From Erysipelotrichia bacterium (lineage in GTDB: Bacteria; Bacillota_I; Bacilli_A; Erysipelotrichales; Erysipelotrichaceae), in NCBI GenBank assembly GCA_030525245.1, contig JAUNFB010000005.1, positions 26,452 through 64,460 on the forward strand: a DNA stretch of 38,009 bases. The letters are read 5' to 3'. Positions 8,561-18,000 of the stretch are shown one piece after another. The position numbers were made by a program, and so were the translations under genes. The number at the start of each line of letters is the position of its first letter. Positions within the stretch are counted from its first letter, which is position 1. The notes under the pieces were generated by a model. It worked only from the letters and a program-made list of their open reading frames with translations. It was not told the origin of the DNA and made no database searches.

Positions 8561-10543
8561 TTACATAAATTGACTTGGATGTTTAACATAGAAGTCTTCT
8601 TTTTCAGCCAATTGTTTTAAGCTGTGATTCTGCTTATCATCATCAATAAAATAATATAAATCCTCAAAAATATAATCCCAATTAAAGAATTTTTCTTTGT
8701 TCACTCTCAAATACTCAACAGTTTTTTCACATCCCGACGGCATAATCGGATGAGATAATACTGTTGCGACTCTCAACATGTAGAAGCAATCAATTAATGT
8801 TTGTTTGCGTAATTGTTCATCATTATTCTTGTCGGCAGCATTGGAATTCTTTGCCCAATACTTATTCGCCTGACGAATATATGTATCCAAAACATTATAT
8901 ATTTGATGCAGTTCAAAGCGATACATCATCTGTTCATAATCCAAAATTGCTTTTTGAGCAATTTGTTTGACCTCCGGACTTACTTCACCATACGGAAGTA
9001 TACCGTCATAATATTTCTGCGTCGAATAGAAACAACTGCGGGCAAGTCTGTTTAAAACATTGGTAAATAAATTACCTTGAGCCAATACCGGATCGGCTTC
9101 ATTCTCTTTAGCGTTCGGATTCAATACCTTCGGCATAAAACTTACCGATTTATTGGCTAACGCCAAAGAAAGGAAATGCGCCCGTAATTGTTCGGCAGTA
9201 TAGTACTGCAACAAATCTTCTGCCATCGGCGGTTTAACTGCCGATGAACTGCTGGCTTTTTTATCTAAGAACAAAATATGATGGTTGGCAACCAAAGTCG
9301 GCAACTGCAATTGTCCTTTTGCCGGATGAATGGACAAATCATCTTTTCCCTGCTGAGCCATAAACATCGGCATCTGTGCAACACCATAGAAATAAATATT
9401 ATCCTGTCCGATGAATTGATATACTTCTGCTTGCGGATCGCACCAATAATCTTTCCATTTATTTTCATCAAAACCTTTTCTCTTCAAATAAGCCTTAGTG
9501 AAAGAAATAGGAGCCCACAAGCTTTCCGGCCATACCCAAACCGTCAATCCTTGCTCACCTTCAAGAGAAGGAGCTTTAACACCCCATTCGATATTACCGG
9601 TAAGTCTTAAAGGCACCAATGTTTTCCCTGTACGATATCTTATACCGTTTTCGGTCAAGACAGTGCAAGCATTTTCTCTGTCCTTTAAAGTTTTAAATTC
9701 AACAGTAAAACTGTCTTTAACATTTTCCAAAGATGAACAAATGTGTTCAGGAAGTTCATCTTTTATTTCCTTATAAGTTTCAATGCCTTCCTTACGAATA
9801 TAGATAATCGGTTTAGCCAATGATTCCTTCATTGTTTCCCAAACGATCCTGCGCACATTCGGTTTAGTCGCGATATCATCAACATATTTCTCCAACAAAT
9901 CGTAACATTCCGTCAACTTGAAATACCAGTTGACAACATCACGCATTTCCGGAGTTTCTCCGCTCAATGTACTCTTCGGATTGATTAAATCCTCCGGCAT
10001 ATACTGATGACCCAATTCGCACTCATCGGCATAACCCTTCTCCGATTGGCAACCCTTAATCGGACATTTACCGACAACTTGCCGTCCGTTCAAAAAACAC
10101 TTAGCTTTCGGATCATAGAACTGTTTGGTAACCATTTTCTCCAACCAACCGTTTTTATATAAAGTAGTGATAAACTCATTGGTTTCTTCCTGATGAATTT
10201 CCTTTGTATCTCCCAATCCGCTGGCACCGAAAATATCCAAAGATATTTCATAGTCTTCCAAAGTATTCTTTTGCTGCAAATGATTAGCCATTACATAATC
10301 TTCAATAGTACCTGTAAAACCGGCTTCACATTTCTTGCGATAACCCTCCGCAATAGGTGAACCGTAACAATCCGTACCGCTAACAAAAATAACATTATCT
10401 TTTCCGATTCTGTCTCTTAAAAAACGAGCATAAACATCTGCATGAACAAACATACCGCCGACATGACCGAAATGCAGTGTCTTATTACCGTAAGGCATAC
10501 CGCCGGTTACAATTGCCCTTTTAGGAAAATTTGGACGCGCCAT
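8561..10543 (-). CDS. metG: Methionyl-tRNA synthetase, divergent, lacking a KMSKS motif
   Basis: This class I synthetase is expected to charge tRNA-Met. HIGH is represented by HFGH (24-27) after GGMPYGNKTL. VSGTDCYGSPI and the metal-knuckle region with C160, C165 and C175 follow the MetRS pattern, as do INPKSTLSGE, YVWFDAP-like VWVWPESLWAP and YQFIGQDNI. The KMSKS position near residue 425-437 instead reads FLDKKASSSSAVKPP, so the catalytic loop is replaced by a serine-rich sequence. An insertion of about 60 residues (roughly 242-305) separates the connective-peptide region from NIEWGV. There is no C-terminal EMAP/tRNA-binding domain. GGAGG lies 7 nt before the ATG. It is the first gene of a five-gene operon. 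It may be a real but modified MetRS or a MetRS-derived paralogue. Confidence 0.85.
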   Translation of the reverse strand: MARPNFPKRAIVTGGMPYGNKTLHFGHVGGMFVHADVYARFLRDRIGKDNVIFVSGTDCYGSPIAEGYRKKCEAGFTGTIEDYVMANHLQQKNTLEDYEISLDIFGASGLGDTKEIHQEETNEFITTLYKNGWLEKMVTKQFYDPKAKCFLNGRQVVGKCPIKGCQSEKGYADECELGHQYMPEDLINPKSTLSGETPEMRDVVNWYFKLTECYDLLEKYVDDIATKPNVRRIVWETMKESLAKPIIYIRKEGIETYKEIKDELPEHICSSLENVKDSFTVEFKTLKDRENACTVLTENGIRYRTGKTLVPLRLTGNIEWGVKAPSLEGEQGLTVWVWPESLWAPISFTKAYLKRKGFDENKWKDYWCDPQAEVYQFIGQDNIYFYGVAQMPMFMAQQGKDDLSIHPAKGQLQLPTLVANHHILFLDKKASSSSAVKPPMAEDLLQYYTAEQLRAHFLSLALANKSVSFMPKVLNPNAKENEADPVLAQGNLFTNVLNRLARSCFYSTQKYYDGILPYGEVSPEVKQIAQKAILDYEQMMYRFELHQIYNVLDTYIRQANKYWAKNSNAADKNNDEQLRKQTLIDCFYMLRVATVLSHPIMPSGCEKTVEYLRVNKEKFFNWDYIFEDLYYFIDDDKQNHSLKQLAEKEDFYVKHPSQFM

Positions 10544-10580
10544 AAAAATACCTCCACAACATCAATAAATAATCACAAAA

Positions 10581-10589
10581 ATTATAGCA
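10581..10589 (-). promoter_or_regulatory. Extended -10 promoter of the metG operon
   Basis: The minus strand reads TGCTATAAT, an extended -10 element, with no clear -35 box. It lies about 40 nt before the metG start. The leader is too short to hold a T-box. Confidence 0.6.
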
Positions 10590-10618
10590 CATTTAAATGC
10601 TTTTTTATGATATATTCA

Positions 10619-10646
10619 CAAAAGGAACCGCACAAGCAGTTCCTTT
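10619..10646 (-). terminator. Terminator of the lipoprotein gene
   Basis: On the minus strand AAAGGAAC-x-GC pairs with GC-x-GTTCCTTT and is followed by a short T run. It overlaps the stop codon of the lipoprotein gene and separates it from the metG promoter. Confidence 0.8.
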
Positions 10647-11214
10647 ATTCCATCCATGTTGCTTCGGTAACGACTGTATCTTCCGCAGACAAATTATATT
10701 TCAAATAAACATTTATCGATGATAAAGATTTATCCAATTCCTCTTCCGTTAGATTATATTCCACCAACAAATCATCATAAATACTTACAGAAAATGTAAC
10801 TTTCTGACAGGTATAATCTTCTAATTTGGTTTCTTCTTTGGCTGCTTGGAAATAAGGTAGATCATAATTAGGCAACAGTATTCCGTTATCTTTCAATAAC
10901 TTTGTAACCTTATCATTGCCAACGGTAATTTTAATATCCTTTAAATGTATACTCTCTTCATATATCGGCAAAATATAAAGAGTGTAATAATAATTATGCA
11001 CAGTTCTCTCTTTTTCCACAGTTGCTTCCTTATCATCGCTTTTCTCTATTTCCGCTTTTATCTGAAAATGTTCACCGTAACTTGTCTCATCATTTAAAGA
11101 AAAGAACTGCTTTGATTGGTCATTCAATTTATCAACATTATCCTCTAATTTGATATTGTTATTTGTACAACCGCACAGCATAAATAATAAAATCACAAAT
11201 AATATTTTTTTCAT
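10645..11214 (-). CDS. Predicted lipoprotein of unknown function
   Basis: This 189-residue protein starts with a lipoprotein signal, [16 protein letters not shown]. The lipobox LCGC puts the acylated cysteine at residue 16, so it should be anchored on the outer face of the membrane. The mature part is acidic and lysine-rich. Its pattern of alternating beta strands ([42 protein letters not shown]) suggests a small extracytoplasmic beta domain. I recognise no family. It forms a monocistronic unit: a TATAAT element precedes it at 11237-11232, AAAGGTG serves as ribosome site, and a terminator overlaps its stop. It is divergent from fhs, with no evident functional link. Confidence 0.8.
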   Translation of the reverse strand: MKKILFVILLFMLCGCTNNNIKLEDNVDKLNDQSKQFFSLNDETSYGEHFQIKAEIEKSDDKEATVEKERTVHNYYYTLYILPIYEESIHLKDIKITVGNDKVTKLLKDNGILLPNYDLPYFQAAKEETKLEDYTCQKVTFSVSIYDDLLVEYNLTEEELDKSLSSINVYLKYNLSAEDTVVTEATWME

Positions 11215-11330
11215 TACTCTTGCACCTTTCTATTATATAAAGTTATCTTTATACATTTTTAATTATAAAGAAAACGCTTTACTTTTTCAATCTACTTTTC
11301 GTAGACTTTTCAAGCAGTCAAACAACATTA

Positions 11331-11358
11331 TTTTCATTCTTGCTTACTATCCTATAAA
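11331..11358 (+). promoter_or_regulatory. Candidate promoter of the folate one-carbon operon
   Basis: A TTTTCA box (11331-11336) and a TATAAA box (11353-11358) are 16 nt apart, about 40 nt before the fhs ATG. The AT-rich surroundings make the assignment tentative. No known riboswitch fits in the leader. Confidence 0.4.
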
Positions 11359-11398
11359 ATTATACAATTTAAATAATATACAGAAAGGAATGATTCCT

Positions 11399-13066
11399 AT
11401 GACAGATATTGAAATTGCTCAAAGTTGCTCTATGCAACCTATTGCCGAAATTGCCGCAAAAGCGGAAATAGAAAACAAATATTTGGAAATGTACGGTCAA
11501 TACAAAGCCAAAATCAACAATCAGTTGTTAAAAGACTTAGAAAATAAACCTGACGGAAAACTTATTTTAGTTACTGCGATTACCCCTACCCCGGCCGGAG
11601 AAGGCAAAACCACAACTTCCATCGGTTTAGCCGACGCTCTGTCTTCTTTAGGCAAGAAAACAATCGCTGCTTTACGTGAGCCTTCTTTAGGACCGGTATT
11701 CGGATTAAAAGGAGGAGCTGCCGGAGGAGGTTATGCCCAAGTCGTTCCGATGGAAGACATCAATTTACACTTTACCGGTGACTTCCACGCTATAAGTGCC
11801 GCCTGTAATTTATTAAGTGCAATGATCGATAACCATCTGCAACAAGGAAATGCCCTAAACATTGATCCGCGCAGAATTACTTTTAAAAGAGTAGTGGATA
11901 TGAATGATCGCGCATTAAGAGAAATTATTATCGGTTTAGGAGGTAAAGCCAACGGAATCGTTCGCCAAGCCGGTTTTGAAATAACCGTTGCCAGTGAAGT
12001 TATGGCTGTTCTATGTTTGGCAGAAGACCTGCAAGATCTAAAAAGTCGTTTAGGAAAAATAATCATCGGTTATACTTATGACAATAAAGAGGTTACGGCA
12101 GCTCAACTAAAAGCCAACGGAGCAATGACCGTTCTTTTAAAAGATGCTATAAAACCGAATTTGGTACAAACATTAGAAGGTACACCGGTAATAATTCACG
12201 GTGGACCGTTTGCGAATATCGCTCACGGCTGCAATTCCGTTATTGCGACAAAAACCGCTTTGAAATTAGCCGACTACACCGTAACCGAAGCCGGATTCGC
12301 TGCCGATCTCGGTGCCGAGAAGTTTTTCGACATCAAATGTCGCAGTGCCGGTTTAAAACCGGATGCTGTTGTCTTAGTTGCCACCGTCAGAGCCTTAAAA
12401 TTCCATGGCGGAATAAAAAAAGATGAATTAAGTAAAAAGAATTTAATTGCTTTAGAAAAAGGCTTACCGAATTTGTTAGCTCATTTAAATAATATCCGCA
12501 ATGTTTATCATCTGCCGGTAGTTGTCGCTATCAATGCTTTTAAGGATGACAGTCCGGAAGAAATTCAATTTATAATCGATAAATGTCAACAATTAAACAC
12601 AAGAGTTGTTCTATCCGATGTTTGGGCAAATGGCTCAAAAGGCGGTTTGGATTTAGCTGAGGAAGTAATAAAACTCTGTCAACAAGACAACAATTTTGCT
12701 TTCCTTTATGATTGCCAGGAAACCGTTGAAAACAAATTAAATGCACTATGTCAAAAAATTTATCACGGTGATAAGGTGCTTTACAGTGATGAAGCCAAGA
12801 AACAATTAAAACAAATTAAAGAAAACGGTTATGATAATTTACCGATATGTATTGCCAAAACGCAATATTCCCTTTCCGATAATCCGAAACTGTTAGCCGC
12901 ACCGACCGGTTTTTCAATCACCGTAAAAAACTTTAAAGTGTCTGCCGGAGCCGGATTTATCGTTGCTTACTGCGGAGATATTATGACAATGCCGGGATTG
13001 CCGAAAGTACCGGCCGCCGAAAATATCGATATCGATACCGAAGGAAGAATAATGGGGTTATTTTAA
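11399..13066 (+). CDS. fhs: Formate-tetrahydrofolate ligase
   Basis: The enzyme joins formate and tetrahydrofolate at the cost of ATP to give 10-formyl-THF in the cytoplasm. The product of 555 residues has the family length. The ATP-binding segment [20 protein letters not shown] is at about 62-81, followed by [19 protein letters not shown] and [11 protein letters not shown], all hallmarks of the ligase. The start is the ATG at 11399, with AAAGGAA about 9 nt upstream; the frame is open well upstream, but those codons cross the promoter and lack family similarity. It is the first gene of the fhs-fchA-folD-folT operon, with 3 nt to fchA. The operon would let the cell feed formate into the C1 pool, or in reverse recover ATP from formyl-THF. 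Confidence 0.97.
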   Translation: MTDIEIAQSCSMQPIAEIAAKAEIENKYLEMYGQYKAKINNQLLKDLENKPDGKLILVTAITPTPAGEGKTTTSIGLADALSSLGKKTIAALREPSLGPVFGLKGGAAGGGYAQVVPMEDINLHFTGDFHAISAACNLLSAMIDNHLQQGNALNIDPRRITFKRVVDMNDRALREIIIGLGGKANGIVRQAGFEITVASEVMAVLCLAEDLQDLKSRLGKIIIGYTYDNKEVTAAQLKANGAMTVLLKDAIKPNLVQTLEGTPVIIHGGPFANIAHGCNSVIATKTALKLADYTVTEAGFAADLGAEKFFDIKCRSAGLKPDAVVLVATVRALKFHGGIKKDELSKKNLIALEKGLPNLLAHLNNIRNVYHLPVVVAINAFKDDSPEEIQFIIDKCQQLNTRVVLSDVWANGSKGGLDLAEEVIKLCQQDNNFAFLYDCQETVENKLNALCQKIYHGDKVLYSDEAKKQLKQIKENGYDNLPICIAKTQYSLSDNPKLLAAPTGFSITVKNFKVSAGAGFIVAYCGDIMTMPGLPKVPAAENIDIDTEGRIMGLF

Positions 13067-13069
13067 AAT

Positions 13070-13684
13070 ATGTGTGAACAAACAATTAGAGATTTTGTTA
13101 ATGATTTATCTTCCGACAAGCCCTTGGGAGGAGGTTCAGCCTGTGCTTTAGTAGCCGCTTTAGCCTCCGCTTTAGGTCAAATGGTCGGTTCATTAACCGT
13201 AAATAAAAAGAAATATGCTCAAAATAAAGAACAATTAGCAGAATTGATGACTGAAACCGAAACATTAACCGCCAAACTTTTAAAAGGTATCGAAGATGAT
13301 CAAAAAGCTTTTTATCCTCTTTCGCAAGCTTATAAACTAAACAAAGATGTTTGCGACAGGGAACAACTCCTGCAAGAAGGATACAAGCAAGCTGCCTTAT
13401 CTCCGTTCAGCCTGTTATCAAACACCGCTAAAGTCATTGATCTGTTGGAAAAATATGCTCAATTAGGCAGCATCATCGTATTATCCGACGCTGCTACCGG
13501 AGCAATGTTAGCACACGGCGCTTTATATGGCGAATTCATCAACATTATGGTCAATACTGTTAAAATTAAAGATCTCAATTTTAAAAATGAAATTGAAAAT
13601 CAAGCCGAATTGCTGTTACATACTTACAGTCAAAAAGCAATGGACATATATATTAAAGTATGCGAAAGGATAAAAAATGACTAA
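13070..13684 (+). CDS. fchA: Methenyl-THF cyclohydrolase / formiminoTHF cyclodeaminase (FchA family)
   Basis: This 204-residue helical protein of the FTCD_C/FchA family is expected to interconvert 5,10-methenyl-THF and 10-formyl-THF, or to deaminate formimino-THF. The glycine-rich signature LGGGSACALVAALASALG is at about 19-36, and SDAATGAMLAHGAL is near the C-terminus, as in the family. It stands alone rather than being fused to a formiminotransferase. There is no histidine-degradation gene nearby, and fhs and folD flank it. The cyclohydrolase role is therefore more likely than the deaminase role. It starts 3 nt after fhs with a weak ribosome site, so it probably depends on translational coupling. 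Its end overlaps folD by 8 nt. Confidence 0.88.
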   Translation: MCEQTIRDFVNDLSSDKPLGGGSACALVAALASALGQMVGSLTVNKKKYAQNKEQLAELMTETETLTAKLLKGIEDDQKAFYPLSQAYKLNKDVCDREQLLQEGYKQAALSPFSLLSNTAKVIDLLEKYAQLGSIIVLSDAATGAMLAHGALYGEFINIMVNTVKIKDLNFKNEIENQAELLLHTYSQKAMDIYIKVCERIKND

Positions 13685-14516
13685 TATCTTAAAAGGAAAA
13701 GCTGTTGCCGATAAAATCAACGACAGAACAAATGAAATATTAAAAAAATTATCCCTAAAACCTCATCTGGCCATTCTGCGCTGTGGGAACAAAAGCGATG
13801 ATATCGCCTATGAAAAAAAAATCTACAAAAGATGTGCAGACTTTAATATTTCCTGTAATACTATTATTATTAATGAGGATACAAATATAAATAATTACCT
13901 GCAAGAAATAGATAAGTGCAATAAAAACAAAAACATTGACGGCATTATCTTGCTCAATCAATTGTATCCACACGAAAGTTCGTCAATCATTGACATCAAT
14001 AAAGATATTGACGGCACTAATCCGTTAAATGTTACTGCCGCCTTTTTAAATAAAGAAGACTGTTTTATTCCCTGCACTGCTCAAGCCGTAATAGAACTGT
14101 TGGATTATTATAACATTGATGTCACCGGAAAAAATGTGACGATTATCGGCAGAAGTATGACCGTAGGTAAACCGCTAAGCATGCTATTGCTTAATCGTAA
14201 TGCCACAATCACTGTTTGCCACTCTCACAGCCAAAATATTCGCGAACATACTCTTAACAGCGACATAGTCATTGCCGCTGTAGGGCAAGCGGAAGTCTTT
14301 GACAAGTCTTATTTTCGACAAGGACAGACAGTCATTGATGTCGGAATCAATTACAGCGAACAAAAACAAAAAATGTGCGGTGATGTTTTGTTTGATGAAG
14401 TTAAAGACTTAGTTGAGAATATCACTCCCGTTCCTTTTGGTGTTGGAACAATCACCAATGCCGTTTTAATTAATCATTTAGCTCTTGCCGCAAAAAGAAG
14501 AAATTATGAAAACTAA
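13677..14516 (+). CDS. folD: Methylenetetrahydrofolate dehydrogenase (FolD family), cyclohydrolase site altered
   Basis: FolD enzymes oxidise 5,10-methylene-THF with NAD(P) and usually also hydrolyse methenyl-THF. This 279-residue protein has the dinucleotide signature GRSMTVGKPLSMLL, the NKDIDGTNPLN segment with the folate-site aspartate, and the C-terminal ITPVPFGVGTITNAVL. The cyclohydrolase motif YxxxK should lie in AYEKKIYKRC. With Tyr45 and Cys53 anchored to E. coli FolD, position 49 is Ile where E. coli has the catalytic Lys54. The LVQLPLP loop is also changed (ILLNQLYP). This suggests a dehydrogenase-only enzyme that relies on the adjacent FchA. A one-residue alignment shift would place Lys48 close to the site, so this needs a structure-based check. 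AAGGA precedes the start. Confidence 0.9.
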   Translation: MTNILKGKAVADKINDRTNEILKKLSLKPHLAILRCGNKSDDIAYEKKIYKRCADFNISCNTIIINEDTNINNYLQEIDKCNKNKNIDGIILLNQLYPHESSSIIDINKDIDGTNPLNVTAAFLNKEDCFIPCTAQAVIELLDYYNIDVTGKNVTIIGRSMTVGKPLSMLLLNRNATITVCHSHSQNIREHTLNSDIVIAAVGQAEVFDKSYFRQGQTVIDVGINYSEQKQKMCGDVLFDEVKDLVENITPVPFGVGTITNAVLINHLALAAKRRNYEN

Positions 14517-15024
14517 AAGAATTACTACCATAGCCATGCTTACAGCCCTATATGTTGTACTGGCCATATTAACACCCGTAAAAATCCAATACTTCAAATT
14601 TACTTTTGAAGCATTGCCTATTTTGGTCGCCGGTTTTCTCTTCGGCAGTAAAGTAGGTTTTACTGTCGCAACTTTAGGAAGTTGTATCTATCAATTATTC
14701 TTTTCACAATACGGATTTACCGCCACCACTGTTTTATGGATATTGCCTCACAGCATCTCCGGACTGTTGATTGGTTATCTCAGTGAAAAGAAAGAATTTA
14801 TTTTAAACAAAAAAGACATATTATTGATTTCGATTGTCGGTTGTTTGACCGTTACGGCTCTTAATACTTTGGCCTTATTTATCGACAGTAAAATATATGG
14901 TTATTACAATTCGGCTTTATTATTCTCCGCTTTGCCCTTGAAAATTTTAAGCGGCATCATCTTATCTGTTCTCTTTACTGCTATCATTATTCCTTTATTA
15001 AAAGCTGTAAATAAGCAATTATAG
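14506..15024 (+). CDS. folT: ECF transporter substrate-binding protein for folate (FolT)
   Basis: This 172-residue integral membrane protein is an S component of an energy-coupling-factor transporter, likely specific for folate. It needs the EcfA1-EcfA2-EcfT module, which is not in this window. Six hydrophobic segments are visible, starting with TIAMLTALYVVLAIL. The early segment ITTIAMLTALYV carries the small-residue pattern by which S components dock to EcfT. ILPHSISGLLIGYLSEK resembles the FolT core. The ATG at 14506 is preferred to an in-frame upstream start at 14485 because KTKRITTIAMLTA is the normal N-terminus. It overlaps the folD end by 11 nt, and its operon partners are all folate enzymes. 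Confidence 0.85.
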   Translation: MKTKRITTIAMLTALYVVLAILTPVKIQYFKFTFEALPILVAGFLFGSKVGFTVATLGSCIYQLFFSQYGFTATTVLWILPHSISGLLIGYLSEKKEFILNKKDILLISIVGCLTVTALNTLALFIDSKIYGYYNSALLFSALPLKILSGIILSVLFTAIIIPLLKAVNKQL

Positions 15025-15043
15025 TAAATACCAGATAATAAAA

Positions 15044-15074
15044 TGCGTATTTTTTACAGAAATACGCACTTTTT
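15044..15074 (+). terminator. Bidirectional terminator between folT and the surface protein
   Basis: TGCGTATTT (15044-15052) pairs with AAATACGCA (15060-15068) around a TTTACAG loop and is followed by a T run on the plus strand. The minus strand also runs into a T-rich tract (TTTTATT). It serves the two convergent genes. Confidence 0.85.
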
Positions 15075-15090
15075 ATTTACTTAATTTTTT

Positions 15091-18000
15091 TTACTCAAAA
15101 TGTTTCTTTAAGCAGAAAAGAATAGCAGCTAAAGAAACAGAAATAACACTTACAGAACAGATTAACCAAATATTCCCGTCACCGGTATCCGGCGCAACAG
15201 GAGAATCAATAGCATAGTTTACTATCATTAACGGATCGGATGAAGTTCCCGTTTCTGTATTTTCCCCGAATGCAACAGTATATTCCCCGGTCAGAGAATT
15301 CTGAGTAATTGTTATCGTGATCGGTTCAGCATTAATCTTGTATCCTTCCGGAGCTTTTGTTTCTTTGAGAATGTAAGTTCCTTCAATTAACTCATCAAAA
15401 TGAATCATTCCTTGCTCATCGCTGACAGCAGTGAAACTGTAATTGTTCTCTTTACATTCTAATGTAAATTCAGCACCGGCAAGCAGCTTACCGTTATTTC
15501 CATCCGTTTTTTGCAGATAGAAACCGGCAAAAGGTATTCTGGCCCACACACTGTTAGATTCCTTTTCTTTACGCATTTGGTCGGCACTATAACCGAAAGA
15601 GTTGACTGCTTCTACATAAGTCATTGTACCCGTCTCTTGATCCGTATCAATCTTTTCTTCTAAGAAAGTTCTATCATATTCGGAAGCGGCTTTGACCGGA
15701 ATACGCACTTGAAAACTTGATTGTCCGGCTAAAACCGTATTTTTATCAGCTACCAACTTAAAAGCCGTAACCTTTGCCAAATCATCGATTGTTGTTGTCC
15801 ATATATCGGCATTTACCATATCATGCATTGATTCTTTATAAACCTCATCACTGGTAGTATAGAAAACCGTATATCCCGGTGCATTAATATAATCACGCAA
15901 ATAAACTCTGAATTCCGAATTTCGCGATGAGTTGCCAAAAATGTCCATATCCGAAATTTGCGGCAGAACATCGTAAACAGTTAAACCGGTATATTTAACA
16001 TTTGTTTCATTAGTTACCTTTAACAAATAATCAAAGTCTGTTCCCGCTTTAATTGAAAGACCATGCTTATTCCAGTGCTCTGATCCGGCCGGAGCAATAA
16101 ATTTCTCCGCAAAAACCGACTCCGAGGTAATAATCACAGCATCGGAGAAACTATAAGCAACTTTATCATCTGTTCTGCCGTTATTGTTCAAATCATAAAT
16201 ATCTTCCGTTGAACCGACAGATTCCTGATATTCATCCAAATTATCCCCTACTACATATACTTCATTGCGAATAGTTCCCGGATGAGCATCTTCATCAATT
16301 CTCACACCAAAATAGATATCAGTAGGCGGTGACTTTAATGCTTTTTGTAAATTTTCCGCATTGAGATGGAAAATAACGGCTGTACGACCGGAATTACGAT
16401 AGTTTTCAATAATTTCCGGCTGATAATTCTCTTTGCCGTCTAGTATCGAACCGACTGAATTGGCTTGTTGAATAAGGTAAATCTTTTCATAAGTAACTCC
16501 CTCCGGTAAAAGATCAACGATTCGAATATCTTGATATTCTTTTACATCAGATTCCAACAAAGTTCCGCTCAATTGAATAAGATAGAAATACACATCACCG
16601 ACATGATTTCCACCGCCGCCCCAAAGTTTTTGAGTCTCATTATTACAAAGAGTCAATTTATTAACCGCCAGTTTCTCTACACTCGGAAACATATCATAAT
16701 AATGTCCGGCTTTCAAATATTGATATATCGTTTTATTATCCTTTGTATAGGAGGTAACAAGACGAGAAATATTTTGATATGTTATCTTATCGGTATTATT
16801 CGGAACATGTGTATTTTTTGGATCTCGGTAAACAGTATAAGCGGTAAGATTTACTTTTTCGTCATAATAAAGTTTATAATCATCATGGAAAATAATGTCG
16901 TAACCCACACATTCTTTATCGACATCAAAAGTTACAATAAAATTACCATGATCATCAGCATTTGTTACATAGTAATTTTGAGTTGTCCCATCAGCGTAGT
17001 AAGCCACAACTCGATCTATTACATCAGCATAAGTTTGAGCATCTCTAAATTTAGAAAGACTCGTATTAAATTGCAGACTGACAAATTTAAGAGCCTCATC
17101 CATTCCTTCCAAAATTACTTTATCATCTTCAACAATTTTGCGATCTTGGATAATAATATGTTGTAAAGGCTGTATTTTATTATTCCCTAAATATATTCCC
17201 CAAGGATAAGGGTTGGTTTTATAAGACTCAACATCATAGATATTACCCTTTGTGGCAGCTTTAGTGAATATGCCATTTGTCGACAAATCATTAGTCATTC
17301 GAAAGCGCAAAGCATCTTCTGCCGTAGGATGGGTTTCCCCTTCGGATTCATTGCTTGGAACAGCTGTAAGCTGAACTTTGTTGTCCAAATCAGCAAACAA
17401 ATTACCATCATTATCTCTATTAAACGATAAACCCGGGAAACGCAGATGCAATTCATCGGCATATATTTGCAGAAGAATGTCCGCAGAATTCCTACCGTAA
17501 TAAGTTTTTGATACAGTCGTATTATCGCTGCTTAATTGCCATCCGGGATTCTTATCGGCATCGAATATCGCAACACGTTTTACACCATCTTTATCAATAT
17601 AATTAGGTAAAACATCCGTCAATGTTACCTGACAGGCATCACGAAAATCGTTTAATGAACAATTGACATTCGTATAGTTATTGACTACAAACGCAAAATC
17701 AACATAAGTCAAATCATCCAAATACGGATTACCGTTTTCCTCTAACGGAGTAACTACCACTTCCGCTCCATCGCGAGAGAATGCAGCCAAATTATTGGAA
17801 TTAACAAATTTTTCGATTCCCCACTGTTTATACAACGGTTTATAAATATTAGGTGTTGTAGACTCTGTGCTACAAGAGGTTGAAGCCGTTACCGGCAATT
17901 GATAATTATCGGGAACCACATCATCCGAAAAACTGAGCATAAACGGTAAAACCAATGTTTGTGTTTTGTCATATACATCGAAATGAATGCTGATACTGTA

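Noticed and set aside
10544-10644. T-box or other amino-acid riboswitch before metG
   Set aside because: Only about 40 nt separate the extended -10 from the start codon, and no AGGGTGGNACCGCG-like sequence is present.
11215-11398. Tetrahydrofolate riboswitch before fhs
   Set aside because: The leader after the likely promoter is about 35 nt, too short for the aptamer, and no conserved core is seen on either strand.
16531-17166. 211-codon plus-strand frame inside the surface protein
   Set aside because: Composition is dominated by Ile and Ser runs with no recognisable domain, and the opposite strand encodes a coherent secreted protein.
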